Counted from the first letter of the stretch, positions 40,701-55,335 are shown. The stretch is 64,000 nt of DNA from Heloderma charlesbogerti (GCA_026122225.1 JANEZZ010002199.1:372001-436000), one strand, 5' to 3'. A program made the numbers and translations. Notes: generated by a model not told the origin, from the letters alone.

Positions 40701-43700
40701 GATGAGATTAAGAAGAGGTGGCAAGAATACACAGAAGAACTATACAGGAAAGATCTGAATGTCCCTGATAGCCATGATAGTGCGGTCACTGAACTTGAGC
40801 CGGACATCCTCGAGAGTGAAGTCAAGTGGGCCTTAGGAAGCATTAGTAACAACAAAGCTAGCGGAGATGACAGTATTCCAGCCGAGCTGTTTAAAATCCT
40901 AAAAGATGATGCTGTTAAAGTGCTGCATTCAATATGCCAACAAATCTGGAACACTCAACAGTGGCCACAAGACTGGAAAAGGTCAGTTTACATTCCACTT
41001 CCAAAGAAGGGCAACGCCAAAGAGTGTTCAAACTACCGCACAATTGCGCTCATTTCACATGCCAGCAAGGTGATGCTCAAAATCCTACAAGCTAGGCTTC
41101 AGCAGTATGCGAACCGAGAACTACCGGAAGTACAAGCTGGGTTTAGAAGAGGCAGAGGAACTAGAGATCAAATCGCCAACATTCGCTGCATCATGGAGAA
41201 AGCAAGAGAATTCCAGAAAAACGTCTATTTCTGCTTCATTGACTACGCTAAAGCCTTTGATTGTGTGGATCACAACAAACTGTGGCAAATTCTGAAAGTG
41301 ATGGGAGTACCAGACCACCTTACCTGTCTCCTGAGAAACCTGTACGAGGGTCAAGAAGCAACAGTAAGAACCAGACATGGAACAACCGATTGGTTCCAAA
41401 TTGGGAAAGGAGTACGACAAGGCTGCATATTGTCACCCTGCTTATTTAACTTATATGCAGAGTACATCATGAGAAATGCCGGGTTGGATGAATCAGAGGT
41501 CGGAATTAAGATTGCCGGGAGAATTATCAACAACCTCCGATATGCAGACGATACCACCCTAATGGCAGAAAGCGAAGAGGATCTCAAGAGCCTCTTGTTG
41601 AGGGTGAAAGAGGAGAGTGCAAAAGCTGGTTTGAAACTCAACATTAAAAAAACGAAGATCATGTCATCTGGCCCTATCACTTCCTGGCATATAGAAGGGG
41701 AAGAAATGGAAGCAGTGACAGATTTTACTTTCTTGGGCTCCAAGATCACCGCAGACGGTGACTGTAGCCATGAAATTAAAAGACGCTTGCTCCTTGGGAG
41801 GAAAGCTATGGCCAACCTAGACAGCATAGTAAGAAGCAGAGACATCACCTTGCCGACAAAGGTCCGTCTAATCAAAGCTATGGTTTTCCCAGTAGTAATG
41901 TATGGCTGTGAGAGCTGGACTATAAGGAAGGCTGAGCGCCGAAGAATTGATGCTTTCGAACTGTGGTGCTGGAGAAGACTCTTACGAGTCCCCTGGACTG
42001 CAAGGAGGTCAAATCAGTCCATCCTAAAGGAAATCAACCCTGACTGCTCATTGGAAGGACAGATACTGAAGCTGAAGCTCCAATATTTTGGCCACCTAAT
42101 GCGAAGAGAAAACTCTCTGGAAAAGACCCTGATGCTGGGAAAGACTGAAGGCAAAAGGAGAAGGGGATGGCAGAGGATGAGATGGCTAGATAGCATCACG
42201 GATGCAATGAATATGAACTTGAGCACGCTCCGGGAGAGAGCGCAGGACAGGAAGGCCTGGCGTGCTATGGTCCATGGCGTCACGAAGAGTCGGACACGAC
42301 TGAACAACAACAACAACAAAGGAACCCAAGGCGGCTTACATTATCCTCCTCCTCTCTGTTTTATCCTCACAACAGCCCTGTGAGGTAGGTGAGTCTGAGA
42401 GTCAGTGGCTAGCCTGAAGTGAGCTTCATGGCTGAGTGGGGACTAGGAGTCGGGTCTCGCAAGTCCCAGTCCGACACTCTAACCACTACACCACACTGGC
42501 TGTCACGGCTGGAATTGAATTTCAGCTCACTCATACAATGAGGTTAACATTTCACTTACCTGACGACATGGACAATGTAATCCAACCAAAGCTTATACCA
42601 TAATAAATGTGTTAGTCTTTAAGGTGCCACAAGACTCTTGGCTGTATGAATTCAAGGGAAAGTTTGCAGAGCAGCTGCCATTTAGCTCACAACTAGATGC
42701 CCCTTCATACCACCCCTTCCTGACTTCTGTCCTGGCTTCTCCTCTTAGGGGCTGCCCCCTCCACCTCTCTCTGCCATTCCACGCTACGCCTCTTGCTCTC
42801 TTCCTCCTCCAGTGTCTCCAGATGCTCTTCCACATGTCTTCCTCCTGCCCTGACTCTCCCCACAACTCCACATGCCCCATTTTGCCCTTCTCATCTCCCT
42901 CCTCCTCACTTTTCATTTCATGTATTACATTTCTATATTGCCCCATAGCCAAAGCTCTCTGGGCAGGTCATAAAAATTAAAAACCGTTAAAATACATTAT
43001 ACAAAGTACAAAAAAGCATTTACATAAAAACATATAAACAGCACACACACTGGCAACATATATTTAAAAGCATTTTTTTAAAACAATCAACCAAAGGAGA
43101 TCCAGGACCTGAGTAAAAACTCATTATATGCTGCCAAATGCCTGGGAGAAGAGGGCCATTTTAAGCTGGCACCGAAAAGATAACAATGTTGGTGCCAGGT
43201 GGGCCTTGTCGGGGAGATTGATCATAATTGGGGGGCCATCACCTAGAAGGCCCTTTCTCTTGTTGTTGCCCTCCGAGCCTCCCTCGGAGGAGGCACCCAG
43301 AGGAGGGCCTTAGATGCAGAGTATAGTGTACTGATTGCTTCATGCCAGGAGAGGTGTTCTGTCAGATACTATGGTCCTGAGCCATGTAGGGCTTTATAGG
43401 TCAAAACCAGGACTTTGAAGTGGGCTCGGAAGCATATAGGCAGCCAATGCAAGCGGGCCAGAATTGGTCTTATACATTCAGACCTTCTGGTCCCCGTTAT
43501 CAGTCTGGCTGCCGCATTTTGCACAAGCTGCAGCTTCCGAACTGTCTTCAAAGGCAGCCCCACGTAGAGCACCTTGCAGTAATCTAACTTGGAGGTTACC
43601 AGAGCATAGACAACTGAAGCCAGGCTATCCCTGTCCAGAGCGGGGCGTAGCTGGGCCATCAACCAAAGTTGGCAGAAGGCACTCCATGCCGCTGAAGCTA

Positions 43701-46700
43701 CTTGAGCCTCAAGTGACAAGGATGGCTCCAGGAGGACCTGAAGCTACGAACTGCTCCTTCAGGGTCTAAGGCTTTGTTCTTGTCCTCCTACCCTTCTCTT
43801 TGTCTTTTAGAGGTACCCCTCTTTCCCCCTGCTATTTGGGCTTATAAGCAGAAACACACACCTCAAAAAAGCGCACCCTGGCTGGACCTCCTTAATGGGG
43901 GATGCTGTAGGGGAGCAGAATCTTGGAAGTGTTTCTTTTTTAAAATTTATTTGAAATATTTCTTGGCCGCTTTTCAGGGCAGAAGCCCTCCCAAGGCGGC
44001 TCACAGCAATAGAATACATAACAATAGTTAAAATATTAAAAGTGATAAAACATAAAAACAATATCAACAACAATAAAAGCCAACAATAGAATCAGCAACA
44101 ACAACGGCAGTAACAGCAACAATAGTCATCCTATCAGGTGAAGGCCACGGTAAAATAATATGTTTTCGAGGCCTTAAAAGTCTGCAGTGACGGAGCATGG
44201 CGGACCTCCGATGGCAGCTTGTTCCAAAGGTGTGGGGCCACTGCAGAGAAGGCCTTCTCACATGTGATCACCCACCTGACTGCTCTCATGGGTGGGCAAA
44301 TGAGAAGGGCCTCTCATTCTGATTTTAAAGTGCGGGGAGGCTGATAAGGGTGAAGGCGGCCCTTCAAGTGTTGAGTCCCTGGAAGGGCTCAAATGGGGTT
44401 TGTGGGTCTCCTCAGCTGCTATCCAGGGTCCTTACTCTGCCCCTCAGCCCTTTCCTTGCTTTGCCCTTCCAGGTGCCGCCTCGCACTCCCTGCGGTACTT
44501 CCACATGGCTATCACCGAACCCGGGCAGGAGCTGCCCCACTTTGTGTCAGCGGGGTACGTGGATGACCAGCTCATCGCCAGCTACAGCAGCGACACGAAG
44601 CAATCTTGGCCTCGCGCCCCCTGGGTGGAGGGGAGCACGGATGCTGCATACTGGGAGGTGCAAAGCAAGATTGGGCAAGGCAATGAGAAGCTCTACCATG
44701 TGAACATGGAGATCCTGAAGAATCGCTACAATCACAGTGGGGGTGAGTGGAGGCCGGATCCTTTCCCATCATCCGTCCCTCCCTCCCTCCCAGGGGCAGG
44801 AGATGGGAAGAGGAGAAGGACAGGCAGGGGTCTCCGAGAAGAAAAGCCCTTTTGTTTCAGAAATTCTCCTAAACACACACACACAGGGTAGCATCCAGTG
44901 TTGTGAGTCTGCTCGTGCTAATGGCGTTGTGCTGGCAGAAACCAACGCTTGGGGGGCAACTAGCCTAAACGAGCACTTCTGCAATTCTTATAATTCGATT
45001 GATTGATTGATTTGATTTCTATGCTGCCCAATAGCCAAAGCTCTCTGGAAGGTTCATGGAAATTAAAACTCCAAGGTGCAGCATAAAACACTATAAAATA
45101 TGAAAGCTTAAAACCACACTATAACAGCACAACCAGCATAAAAACCTAGCAGCAATGCGGAGATTTAAAATACAGATTTAAAACAACAGAGCTGAAAGTC
45201 TAGGAAGTGAAAATGCTAAAATGCCTGAGAGAATAAAAAGGTCTTCACCTGGCACCAAAAGGAGTACAATGTAGGCGCCAGGAGAACCTCTCTAGGGAGC
45301 TCATTCCATGGCTGGGGTGCCACAGCAGGAAAGGCCCTTTTCCTGGTAGCCTCTTGCCTCACTTCCTTTGGCAGAGGCTTCTGGAGAAGGACCCCTGAGG
45401 ATGATCTTAGGGTCCGGGCAGGCAATGAGACAAGTCAATGAAGCCAGCAGAAATAGCACCAGGGGAGCTCCACTGGGTTGTCTAATTGCGGAAAGGCTGG
45501 TTTTCCATTACACTAGCAAGCACTACTTTCCCGCTGCGCAGTTGTTGGTTTCAGTTGCTGTAACATCATTCGTGCTGGTGGACTGAAACTGCCCGGGTTC
45601 GCACGACACAACAACCCATCGTGGGTGACAAGCCATGATGGGTTAGCGTGTCATCTGACCCCCGACAGCTTCTGTGGGGGGGTATTTTTCGGCGACAAGC
45701 CACCCTAGCAACAATGGCTTGTTGTTGGGCTTGTTTACTCACGATGGATTCGGATGGGATACAAACCTGGCACTACCAACCCATCATGCGTAGCAGGATT
45801 TGCCAGTGAGCCACTCAGCAAGAGTGGTAGAACCCCCTGTGGCTCTTCCTGAGCTCGGCCATGACCAGTCTTCACGATCCTGGCAGAGCCGCTGCAAGGG
45901 CCCCTTAGCAGCGACAGCCCCTCCAACTGTGCCCAAGTGGCACTTTGGAAGGGCTGTCACTGGCCCTCCTGGCTCCTGCCAAGCCCCCCCCCCCGTTCCC
46001 GTTCTGATCGCAACTTCTGTGGAAGCACTGGGTCATTACTGTCCCCTAGAGGGACGCCGCTTATGCTGGCATTTTCATGGCAGACTATGGGTGGTTTGCC
46101 ATTGCCTTCCCCAGTCGTGACTACCTTTCCCCCAGCAAGCTGGGTACTCATTTTACCGACCTTGGAAGGATGGAAGGCTGAGTCAACTTGAGCTGGCTAT
46201 CTGAGACCCGACTTCTGCTGGGATCCAACTCAAGTCGTGGGGAGAGTTTCGGTTGCAATACTGCTGCCTGCCACTCTGCGCCACACAAGGCTCATAACCA
46301 GTCCCAAAAATATTGTCCCCCTTTTTTGCACAAAAATGAGGCTGGATTTCCCCCCCAGACACACATATTTCCAGCCCCTTGCAAAGTGTGGAATGTTAAG
46401 CGCTTTTCCCCAGCTGTCAAGTGCTCAACGTTACTCGCTTAGCAAGCGGATCCTCCAGGTTTAAAGGGTTGCCGCGACCCTTGGGGGTGTCCTTGTCCTA
46501 GTCCGCCCCTCCCCAAGCTGGTAGCAACTGGTTTTCGTGGAAAAGCGCATACCACCCCATTTTTCACTCCCAACCGCAGTAACGGATTCCAGTTTGACAA
46601 CTGTAAAATGAGGTGTGGTTACTGCATTTGGGAGCAAAAAATGGGCTGGTACATCAGGCACCCTGAAAACCAGTTGCAGGGGACCTCGGGCAAGTGTGGA

Positions 46701-49700
46701 TTTGAAACAGGGCACCCCCAAGGTTCAGGGCAACCCTTTGAACTCTGGGGATAACCCTGCTAAGGAGGTGATCTACACCCCATTTCCCCAACTGTCAAAG
46801 GCTGTCAGATCAGCCTCTCTGTATTGTAGCCTTGACTGTTACCTTGTGTGTTTGATAGCTCAAACATACAAGGCTCCAGCCAAGGCAAGCCCGTGTATTT
46901 TGGACAGTCGGAGTTGTGCAAATGCACAAAACTGCTTAAAAAAAGAATAATAAAAAGGGGGGCATTTGTGCACCTTCCCCTGGGCGGATAAAATGTGTGT
47001 GTGTGTGTGTGTGTGTGTGAAAATACCAGCCCTGTTTTTGCACAAAAAAAAGGTAACAGATTTTTTTTTAAGGGCTCCGACCACAATCGGGATCATAGTG
47101 GGGATGGGGGACTCTGCGGCAGACAAGATGGGTTCTGTCACCGAGTCTCTTGGGATCCTGGGTGGTGCTGGCTGGAGGACATAGGGGGAAGGAGGGGAGA
47201 AACAAGCCACGACAAGCCTGATCGTCTGGCAGGTGCACAAGCCATGCAGCGGGGGTTGTTTGCAGAACGACCCACAGTGTGTAGCTTGTTACCACAATGG
47301 GTTGTTGTGATATGCAAACCTGCTCATTGACTGGGTTCGCACAACATGATAACCCACACACAGTGGTTAAGCATGGGTTGCATGTGGGTTGTCATTAAAT
47401 CGTGGGTTATCATGTTTTCTGAACCGCGTGCGTTTTCTCCAGGGTGGCTTATTTTTCTTGAACAAGCTACCCTGGGAACCCATGCTTTGTTGCTGGGTTG
47501 TGAACTGTAGGTTGTTCATGGTTAACAAACCATGGTGTGTTAGCGTGACTGGGTTCAGACAACATGATAACCCATGGTTCAATGAGAACCCATGCTCAAC
47601 CGATGAGTATGGGTTATCATGTTGTGCAAACCCAGTCATTGTTGGATGCTACCCAATCACTGATTAAAACCAGGAAATGTGGGGGTTCCCCTTCATCCCC
47701 AGAGGAATGGAAGAGTTTTTAGATGCTCCTTGCAGGTGTGCCTATGGAGACTGTCATGATGAACACTGGCACGTCAACATTTATCACTACACCGCTGTCC
47801 AGGGATTGAACACGGGACCTTCCTCATGCAAAGCAAGAGCTCCGCCACTGAGCAACAGCCCTTCCCCCTGGGTTGCAAACATCAGGGTGGGCGGTGGGGG
47901 GGCGGACCTGATCCTGCCCTAGCTCTGACCCTGTGTGTGCCTCTTTCAGGGTTCCATACCCTGCAGTACATTGCCGGCTGCGAGGTGAGGAAAGACAGGA
48001 GCAAAAAAGGCTATTTGCAGTTTGGCTACGATGGGAGGGACTTCATCAGCCTGGACAAGGACACCTTAACCTGGACGGCGGCTGATGTAGAAGCCCAGGC
48101 AACCAAGAGGAAGCTGGATGCTGACAGGACCTTGCGCCAAGGCCGCAAGCACTACCAGGAGGTGGTCTGCATTCAGTGGCTGCAGAAGTTCTTGGCCTCT
48201 GGGAATGAGACGCTGCTGAGGACAGGTGAAGAAGGGGACTCTGGTGGAGGGAGGGGGGTGTAATTCCTCCACACAGACATAGGCTGGGTTCACATGGCAC
48301 GCTAACCCACACTCAGTGGTTGAGTTTGGGTTGTTTGTTGAACTGTGGTGGCTTGTTCACCATGCAGTGTGGCTTATTTTTCTCGAGCAAGCCACCTTGA
48401 GAACCCATGGTTTGTTGGGTTGTTCAGGGTGGTTAACAAGCCACCCTGTGGAAAATGTCCTGGGTTCAAGCAATACGCTAACCTGCGGTTCAACGAACAA
48501 CCCACATTTAAGCATGTTGTGTGAACGGCACATTGACGTGTGCTCCTCCTCCTCACCCTCTTCCTGTATTCGTCCTACACTGAAGTGACAACCTGCTACT
48601 GCCTCCCTCAGCCTGGTGCCCTCTAGAGTTGTGGTCCAACCCATCTGGAGGGGCTCATGTTTGGGAAGGCTGATTACATTCTGTAGAATCCATGGGTAGA
48701 ATCTGGACTGGGCCAGTCCGCAGCTGGGTGGGGCTGTCATAATTTTACTTCTGCATTTCTGTATGGCCTTGCATATTTCCCTGCCCCAGCCAAGTTGGTT
48801 TTCCAAAATCCAAACCACAAAATACAACAGTACAAACCTTAAAATGAAATAAAATGCTCCCCCTGTTTAAGAAGAAAAAAAAATAGCTCCAGAGCAATAG
48901 GAAAAATAGAGCGTGAACTAGCGTTGGCTTTTTCTTTCTCTATGTTTTTAATCATGGAGGAACATTCAAAGATGTCCCCCACTCCATCTGAAGTGTAATC
49001 TGAAGTGGTTCAGTCCATGCCCCCCCCTTATTATCTGAAGTGGTCCAGTCCATCTCTCCCCCTTGTAATCTGAAGTGGTCTGGTCCATGTACCCCCCCCT
49101 TATAATCTGAAGTGGTCCAGTTCATCCCCCCCCCTTGTAATCTGAAGTGGTCCAGTCCATGGCCCCCCCTTGTAATCTGAAGTGGTCCAGTTCATCCCCC
49201 CACCTTGTAATCTGAAGTGGTCCAGTCTGCTCAGCCACCTCATTCTGGTCCGTAAACCAGTCCTGGTTGAGTACAAGGCAAGAGCCCATAATTGGAGGAG
49301 TCTCCCGATGAAGCTTTTTGCTGGCCACTGCAGAAAGGAAAGGTTCCTCCTGTGCAAGCACCGAGTCATTGCTGACTCCTAGAGGGACGCCGCTTGCGCT
49401 GGCGTTTTCATGGCAGACTGTAGCGGAGTGGTTTACCATTGCCTTCCCCAGTCGTGACTACCTTTCCCCAGCAAGCTGGGTACTCATATTACCCACCTCG
49501 GAAGGATGGAGGGCTGAGTCGACCTGAGCCGGCTACCTGGGACCCGGCTTCTGCTGGGATCGAACTCAAGTCGTGGGGAGAGTTTCGGTTGCAATACTGC
49601 CACCTGCCACTCTGCGCCACACGAGGCTCTTGGCCACTGCAGAACACACGATCAAAGCCTCACGCGGCAAAGCCCTTTGCCGGCCTGGCCCCTGCCGGTG

Positions 49701-52700
49701 GCACGCATGACTCCTTGCTGCCTTCTGAAAACCTGCCTCATCTGCTTCTGTTCTCAGTGAAACTCACCGACGATTGTTGGGGAGCCGATTTTTGGCTGCC
49801 CGGCAGCAGCGGTGCCCAGGGGCGGGAGAGACAAATGGCTCTGGCGAGCCACACGTTGCCCACCCCTGCTGTAGAAAGACCATATGGAAAAAACACTAGT
49901 CCTGGCTCTGCAAAGACTGGCCAGGCTGGTCGGCTCCCTTGAGGTTGCTTCCACCTTGGAAGATGCCTTGTGGGTGTGGTACTGCGGGGTGGCCCAAAGC
50001 AGGAGGGGCCGTGTCTTCCATGCCCAGGTGCTTCATGCGAATGAATAAGACCCTCGGTCCTGGACTGTGTGGGTTAATCTGTCTGGGTCTGATGTGTGCA
50101 GGATTTCAGGTCTGGTAGGAATTGTGAGCAGTCCCTTTACACACTTCTCATTCTGCAATTCTGCATCCAGAGGAGTTGTCTTGAGATGGAGATTTGGGGA
50201 AACAGTTGGGAGGGATTCCATCGGTGAACTGAGATAATTGCTTTAATACAAAGTCTGAGCTGTTCTCATTAATGAGACTTAGATATAACATTGTCCTGTT
50301 TTTAAGGTTATCTCCAGACCCTGTACTGAGCAGCAATATTAGCACCTCAGTTAAGAGGAATTTCCTACTGCAGGTGCTTAAGGGACAGCAGTCCTATTGT
50401 GGAGCCGTGAAATCTGGGTTCAGGAAGGAACTGAAGAAGACAGATGAGCTAAGAGGGGCAACCGCGGCGTGGCTCCCTTGGGATGGATAAAACAGCAGGA
50501 CATGATTCCCGGGGGACTGAGGGTGAAAAATGTGTACTGCACGGGCTGCGGCGAGAGTTACTTCTCCCCCCGTTGTTTCCAACGTGCAGAGGCCAGGCAT
50601 CAAGCCCCAAGATGGGATAGGACAGAGCTGCAGAGGCCCTTTCAGCCCTGGGGGCCAAATTCCATTTTCAGAGAGGTTTTTGCGGGCCTCGTTCCAGTGA
50701 TGGGTGGAGCTGAAGGCAAAAGGGGTGGGGCCAAAGGTGAAAGGGGTGGAGCCAAAAATTAAAAAGATTTGCATACTTTAGCTTCTAGTTCTCATTGCCA
50801 GTAACTAAGCCGTGGGAGAGGTGCTTCAGCTTTTAAGAATAGGGGGGAGATGCACAAGAGGTGGGAAACCACCAGACCATCAGCAATCAAGGGAAAGAGG
50901 GTGGGGCAGGGAAGAAGAGGGCCACAGTTGGCGCCCGGGGCTCTGGATTTGGGCCCTGTGGCTGAGATTCTGCACCCCTTGAGTAAGCGTTGGGACCGGA
51001 TGGCCACACGGGGTTCCTTCCTGCTGTGGCCATAAAGCTTCCCTCCTGCCAGCCCGCAGAGAGGCTCCTGGCTCACCCCACTGTCGCCATTTTCACAGAG
51101 CCCCCAAAGGTGAAGGTGACGTGCAAGGCAAGCTACGGAGGCCTGGAGATGCTGCTCTGCCGGGCCCACGGCTTCTACCCCAAGGAGATCGACGCTGCCT
51201 GGAGGAGGGACGGAGAAGTCTGGGTGCAGGACACCTTCCGTGGGGTTGTGGCCCCCAACTCGGATGGGACCTACCACGCCTGGCTCGGCATCCAGATCAA
51301 CCCCAAGGACCGGTGGCGCTACCGGTGCCACGTGGAACATGACGGCCTGCTGGAACCTCTGGACGTGGCCTGGGAGGAGCCTGGCGGTGAGAGAGCGCAG
51401 GGGGAGGTGGGCTTGTTCCTTGGAGGGGTGGAAGATTCTGGCAGGGGAGGAGAAAGGAATTCAAAGGAGACACACACGCACCCTCAGTAAGAACATAAGA
51501 AGAGCCCTGCTGGATCAGACCAAGGGTCCATCTGGTCCAGCATTCTGCTCACACAGTGGCCAACCAGCTGCCCACGCGAGACCCACAAGTAGGATACGAG
51601 TGCCTCAGCACTCTCCTGCCCATGTTCCCCAGCAACTGGTGTACATAGGCATACTGCCTCTGATGCTGGAGATAGCATAGCATCATGAGGACTAGTAGCC
51701 ACTGAGAGCCTTCTCCTCCGTGAATAGCAGCATCACAGGGTACACTGCCTCATCTCATGGGCCCAGTTGGGGTGACATCTGCCCATGTGTACGGCGGAGT
51801 GGAGAAAAGACCCTGGGAAGCAGGGAATGGGAGGAAAGACACCGGGAACTAGAGGGGCCATTTTTGGCTACAGGGGAGGCAGAAACTCACTACACAGAAT
51901 AAACACAGCCCAGAGGAAGCTTCCGTGGGCCACGTCAGACTGTGTGTCCCTATAGCCTGGTCTTGCCTACTCCAACTTTCCCCAAAGTGGCACCTTCCTA
52001 TTGTGTTGGATTGCAACTTCCATCATGCCCAGCGGGTGGAAGCCTGCTCTCCTCTGACTGGTAGCAGCTCTCCAGGATCTCACACAGAGGGGAGGGCTTT
52101 TCCGTCAGTGGCTGCCTGCTAGCCAGAGATGTCAGGAGTTGTACGTGGGACCAGCTGCATGCCAAGTGTGTGTGCCATTGCCCTTGCTGTGCTCTCTCCT
52201 ATCATATGATGAAATATAACTAGTATATGAGGTCAGTAAAGGCCGTTCGAAAAAGAGAGGGTTTTCAAACCTCCTTACCAGCCTGTATCGCTGAGGTCTC
52301 ATAAGGCTCTACAGAGAAGGAATATCGGGGCTGCTGCAGAGAAGGCTCTGCTCTACATCCTTATCGATTTTGCAGCTGGACTCTATTCTTTGGCTGCCTC
52401 CTGTTGGAAGAGACCCAGACACACTCCCACCCCACAGGGACTCTTTTCTACATAGCTGTATAATCAAGCCCCAGTTGGTGGTGATGGAGGAGGCTGTTCT
52501 CCGTCATAGCCTGGCTAACTCCATGGTTGCTCCCACCTTTCAGACACATAAGTCCCCTCCTCCTCCAGATAGCAGGGAGAGGCAGTTTTGGGGTCCCCTT
52601 CCATCATGTTGCTCTCTTCCCAATTTCAGCCCTGGCATGGTATGTTGGGGGTGCCATCTTAGGGGTCGTGGCGGCTGCCCTCCTGCTACTCGCTGGGATT

Positions 52701-55278
52701 GCCTTCTACATCAGTAAGTAAACTATGAATACATTTTCTGTGGGAGGGGATTTTTGTGTGGTTTTGATTAGCAGATAATATGCTGATGGCACAGCCTTTG
52801 GACTGCAGAAAAATGGGAATATACAAAGCCTTCTCTCAGCCCTGGAGATGACAGGTTGCGGAGAAGGAGCAGAAGCAATTCTGGGTCTTTTGGCCAGAAA
52901 TTGAGAGCTTTTCCGCACACGGCTTTTATTGTGTGCTCATGATTGCTCAATCAGAGTAGTTCGCAGGTCCTTTACATGACATCGTCATTCTCCGGGGCCT
53001 CTCCCGTGCTTTGCAACCATTATCCCATTTTTTTTCCTAATGAGGAAAGTCTGGTATTATTTTGAAATGGTAGAATGAGAGTCCTGTGTAATTGCGCAAT
53101 TCTTCTATACCATAGCACCATCTAGTGGTTGTATAATGAAATATGAGAAAGAAAAGCCTCGTGGGGGGGGAAGCACATGTAAAGGAACCAATCTTAATCC
53201 CTCAAAGAATATGGAAAAAGAAGCCTTGGTAAAGACGCAGGATAAAAGCCACATGTAGAAATGCCCACAATCATGTCTCCAGCCACTCAGATGCCTGCAG
53301 GGTTCTCGGTTGCACTTTCCGCTCCGTGGGTGGGGCAGAGGCATCCCAGTTCTGTGCCCTGGCTTCATCTGTCCAGCTCGCTTCTTCTGAGTTGTCCTCC
53401 AGTGTTGTTCCAGAGGGAAGGACCAGGAGCAATGGGGTGACGTTAGAGCAGCCTACCCTATCCTGTTTGTAGCCCAATGTCATCTCAGGACTCAACTCCC
53501 ATCATCGCCAACCATTGGCCATGCTGGCTGGGGACGATAGGAGCTGGAATCCAATGACATCTGGGGATCTGAGGTGGGAAAGACTGTGTTAGAGCAAAGG
53601 AGGCATGTGGTTGATACCAGGAAAGGCTCCTTAGTGCTTCTTAACAACAATTAGCTAGAGAGGTCATGGGACCTTCCTCCATAGGGATTGTCAGAAAGAG
53701 TATCTGGGATTAGGTGGCTTTTCTGTGACACTCTAAGATCTCGCGCTCTCTCTGTCTCGACAGGGAAACAGCAAGAAGATGGCTACAAAGCAACACCAGG
53801 TGAGCGATGCCTTCTCTTTATAAAATGGCACCCAGCACAGGGCACCGGTCCTAGGATGGGAGGTGGACGTGAAGAGGGAGTTATTTGGCAGAGGGGCTGC
53901 TGATCTCCTGCCTTAGCAGATGTGGGAAAGGTGGATCACTGCTGCACATATAGCCAGACTGCTCACGAGGACATTCATCTGATCAACAAATTCTAGAGAG
54001 CCAGGCTGAGCTGAACTCTTGAGCAGCTGACTTGCCCAGAGGAGGGGCGGGGGGACAGAGGAAGGAGGATATCTCTGAAGGATTATTGATTTACTAGAGC
54101 CCTGAGCCCCAATCCCTATGGGCTTTTCTAGATGCGGCATTTATTGTGTGCTTGTCTTTCCCTACTCACGGTTGTTCACAGGTTCTTTAGATGATGTCAT
54201 GACCCTCCAGTTTCGCTTCCGTGTCTAACCAGCAGTTTGGACAAGGTTTTTTAGAGCAGGGAAAATGCGGCATTTAATTGTGAAAGTGAAAGAAAGTGCG
54301 ATTTCCTCATGTGTTTGCAATATTCTGCTATGCCACAGTGCCACCTAGAGGTTATGTAGTGGAAAGCAGGACAGGAAACGCTTCTTTTATAGTGCTCAGA
54401 TCTCAATTCTGTCATGAAAGCAAAAGTAGATACAGAGGATTAACAGCCTCAGATAGAAAAGCTCTATGCCTCCTCCATCTTTTAGTTCTCAGGTCCTTGC
54501 TCATAGCCCACTATTTACTCTACCTCTTCTGCCCTTAGACCCTCACCCATATGGCTTGATAACTTGGCTAGAAAAAAGCACTGCAGATAATAAATAAAGA
54601 ACAATTCTCCAGATTTGAGATGGGAAGGCACAATATGTAGTAGGGAGGCCCTTGGGATAACTGGGCAGTGGAACTGGGTGGTAGGACTCAAAGGTTGCCC
54701 TATGTGTGTGACACACACTCACACCCCATTCAAAGAGCACCATCTGGAAATTTCTGGCCCTCCCATTTCTGATGGGTCACATGGACCCCGTCTGATGGGG
54801 GGGAAGCTAAAATATGGGAGATATATTCACAGCATTGAAAATGAAGGTATTTCACAGCCATGATTTTCTTCTTCTTCTAATCTACATCCACAATATACTT
54901 GGAAGCATTTTACAATTGTTTGTCGGATGTATAGGTATTTCATAACAATCTATCAGATGGCATACAGGCAGTGAGTGTCCCAAAATTTCGATTGGCTGCC
55001 ATGTTGTTTCAAGATGGCAGTTGAAATTTTTACTATGCCTGAAACTATCCCAGATCAAGGTAGAACAAATCCTAAAAGTTTCATAACAATTGATCCAATG
55101 GCATAGAGGCAGTATGTCTCCAAAAGTTTTTCTTGACCACCATTTTGTTTCAAGATGGCGGTCAAAATGTTCACTATACGTAAAACCATCCCAAATAGAG
55201 CTACAACAAATCCTGAAAGTTTCATACCAGTCAGGAGTATGGTTTTCGAGTCCACTGAGGGCATACAGACAAGCACCT

Positions 55279-55335
<57 letters not shown>

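Larger units (their letters stand above)
34779..44472 (+). other. Gene 2 intron 1 (about 9.7 kb)
   Basis: It lies between the leader and alpha1 exons. It holds the duplication at 35190, a hAT MITE, a family B MITE, a minisatellite, a split SINE, a BovB LINE and two or more L2 fragments. The parts at 35386-36008, 36754-37460, 37898-38284, 38457-39410 and 42504-42910 have no gene I can support. Confidence 0.75.

Noticed and set aside
42319..42383. C-terminal extension of the BovB frame
   Set aside because: The codons after the AAC tail are SINE sequence, so this is read-through, not protein evolution.
55281..55332. Open frames with long Tyr-Ile repeats
   Set aside because: They are translations of a (TA)n microsatellite.
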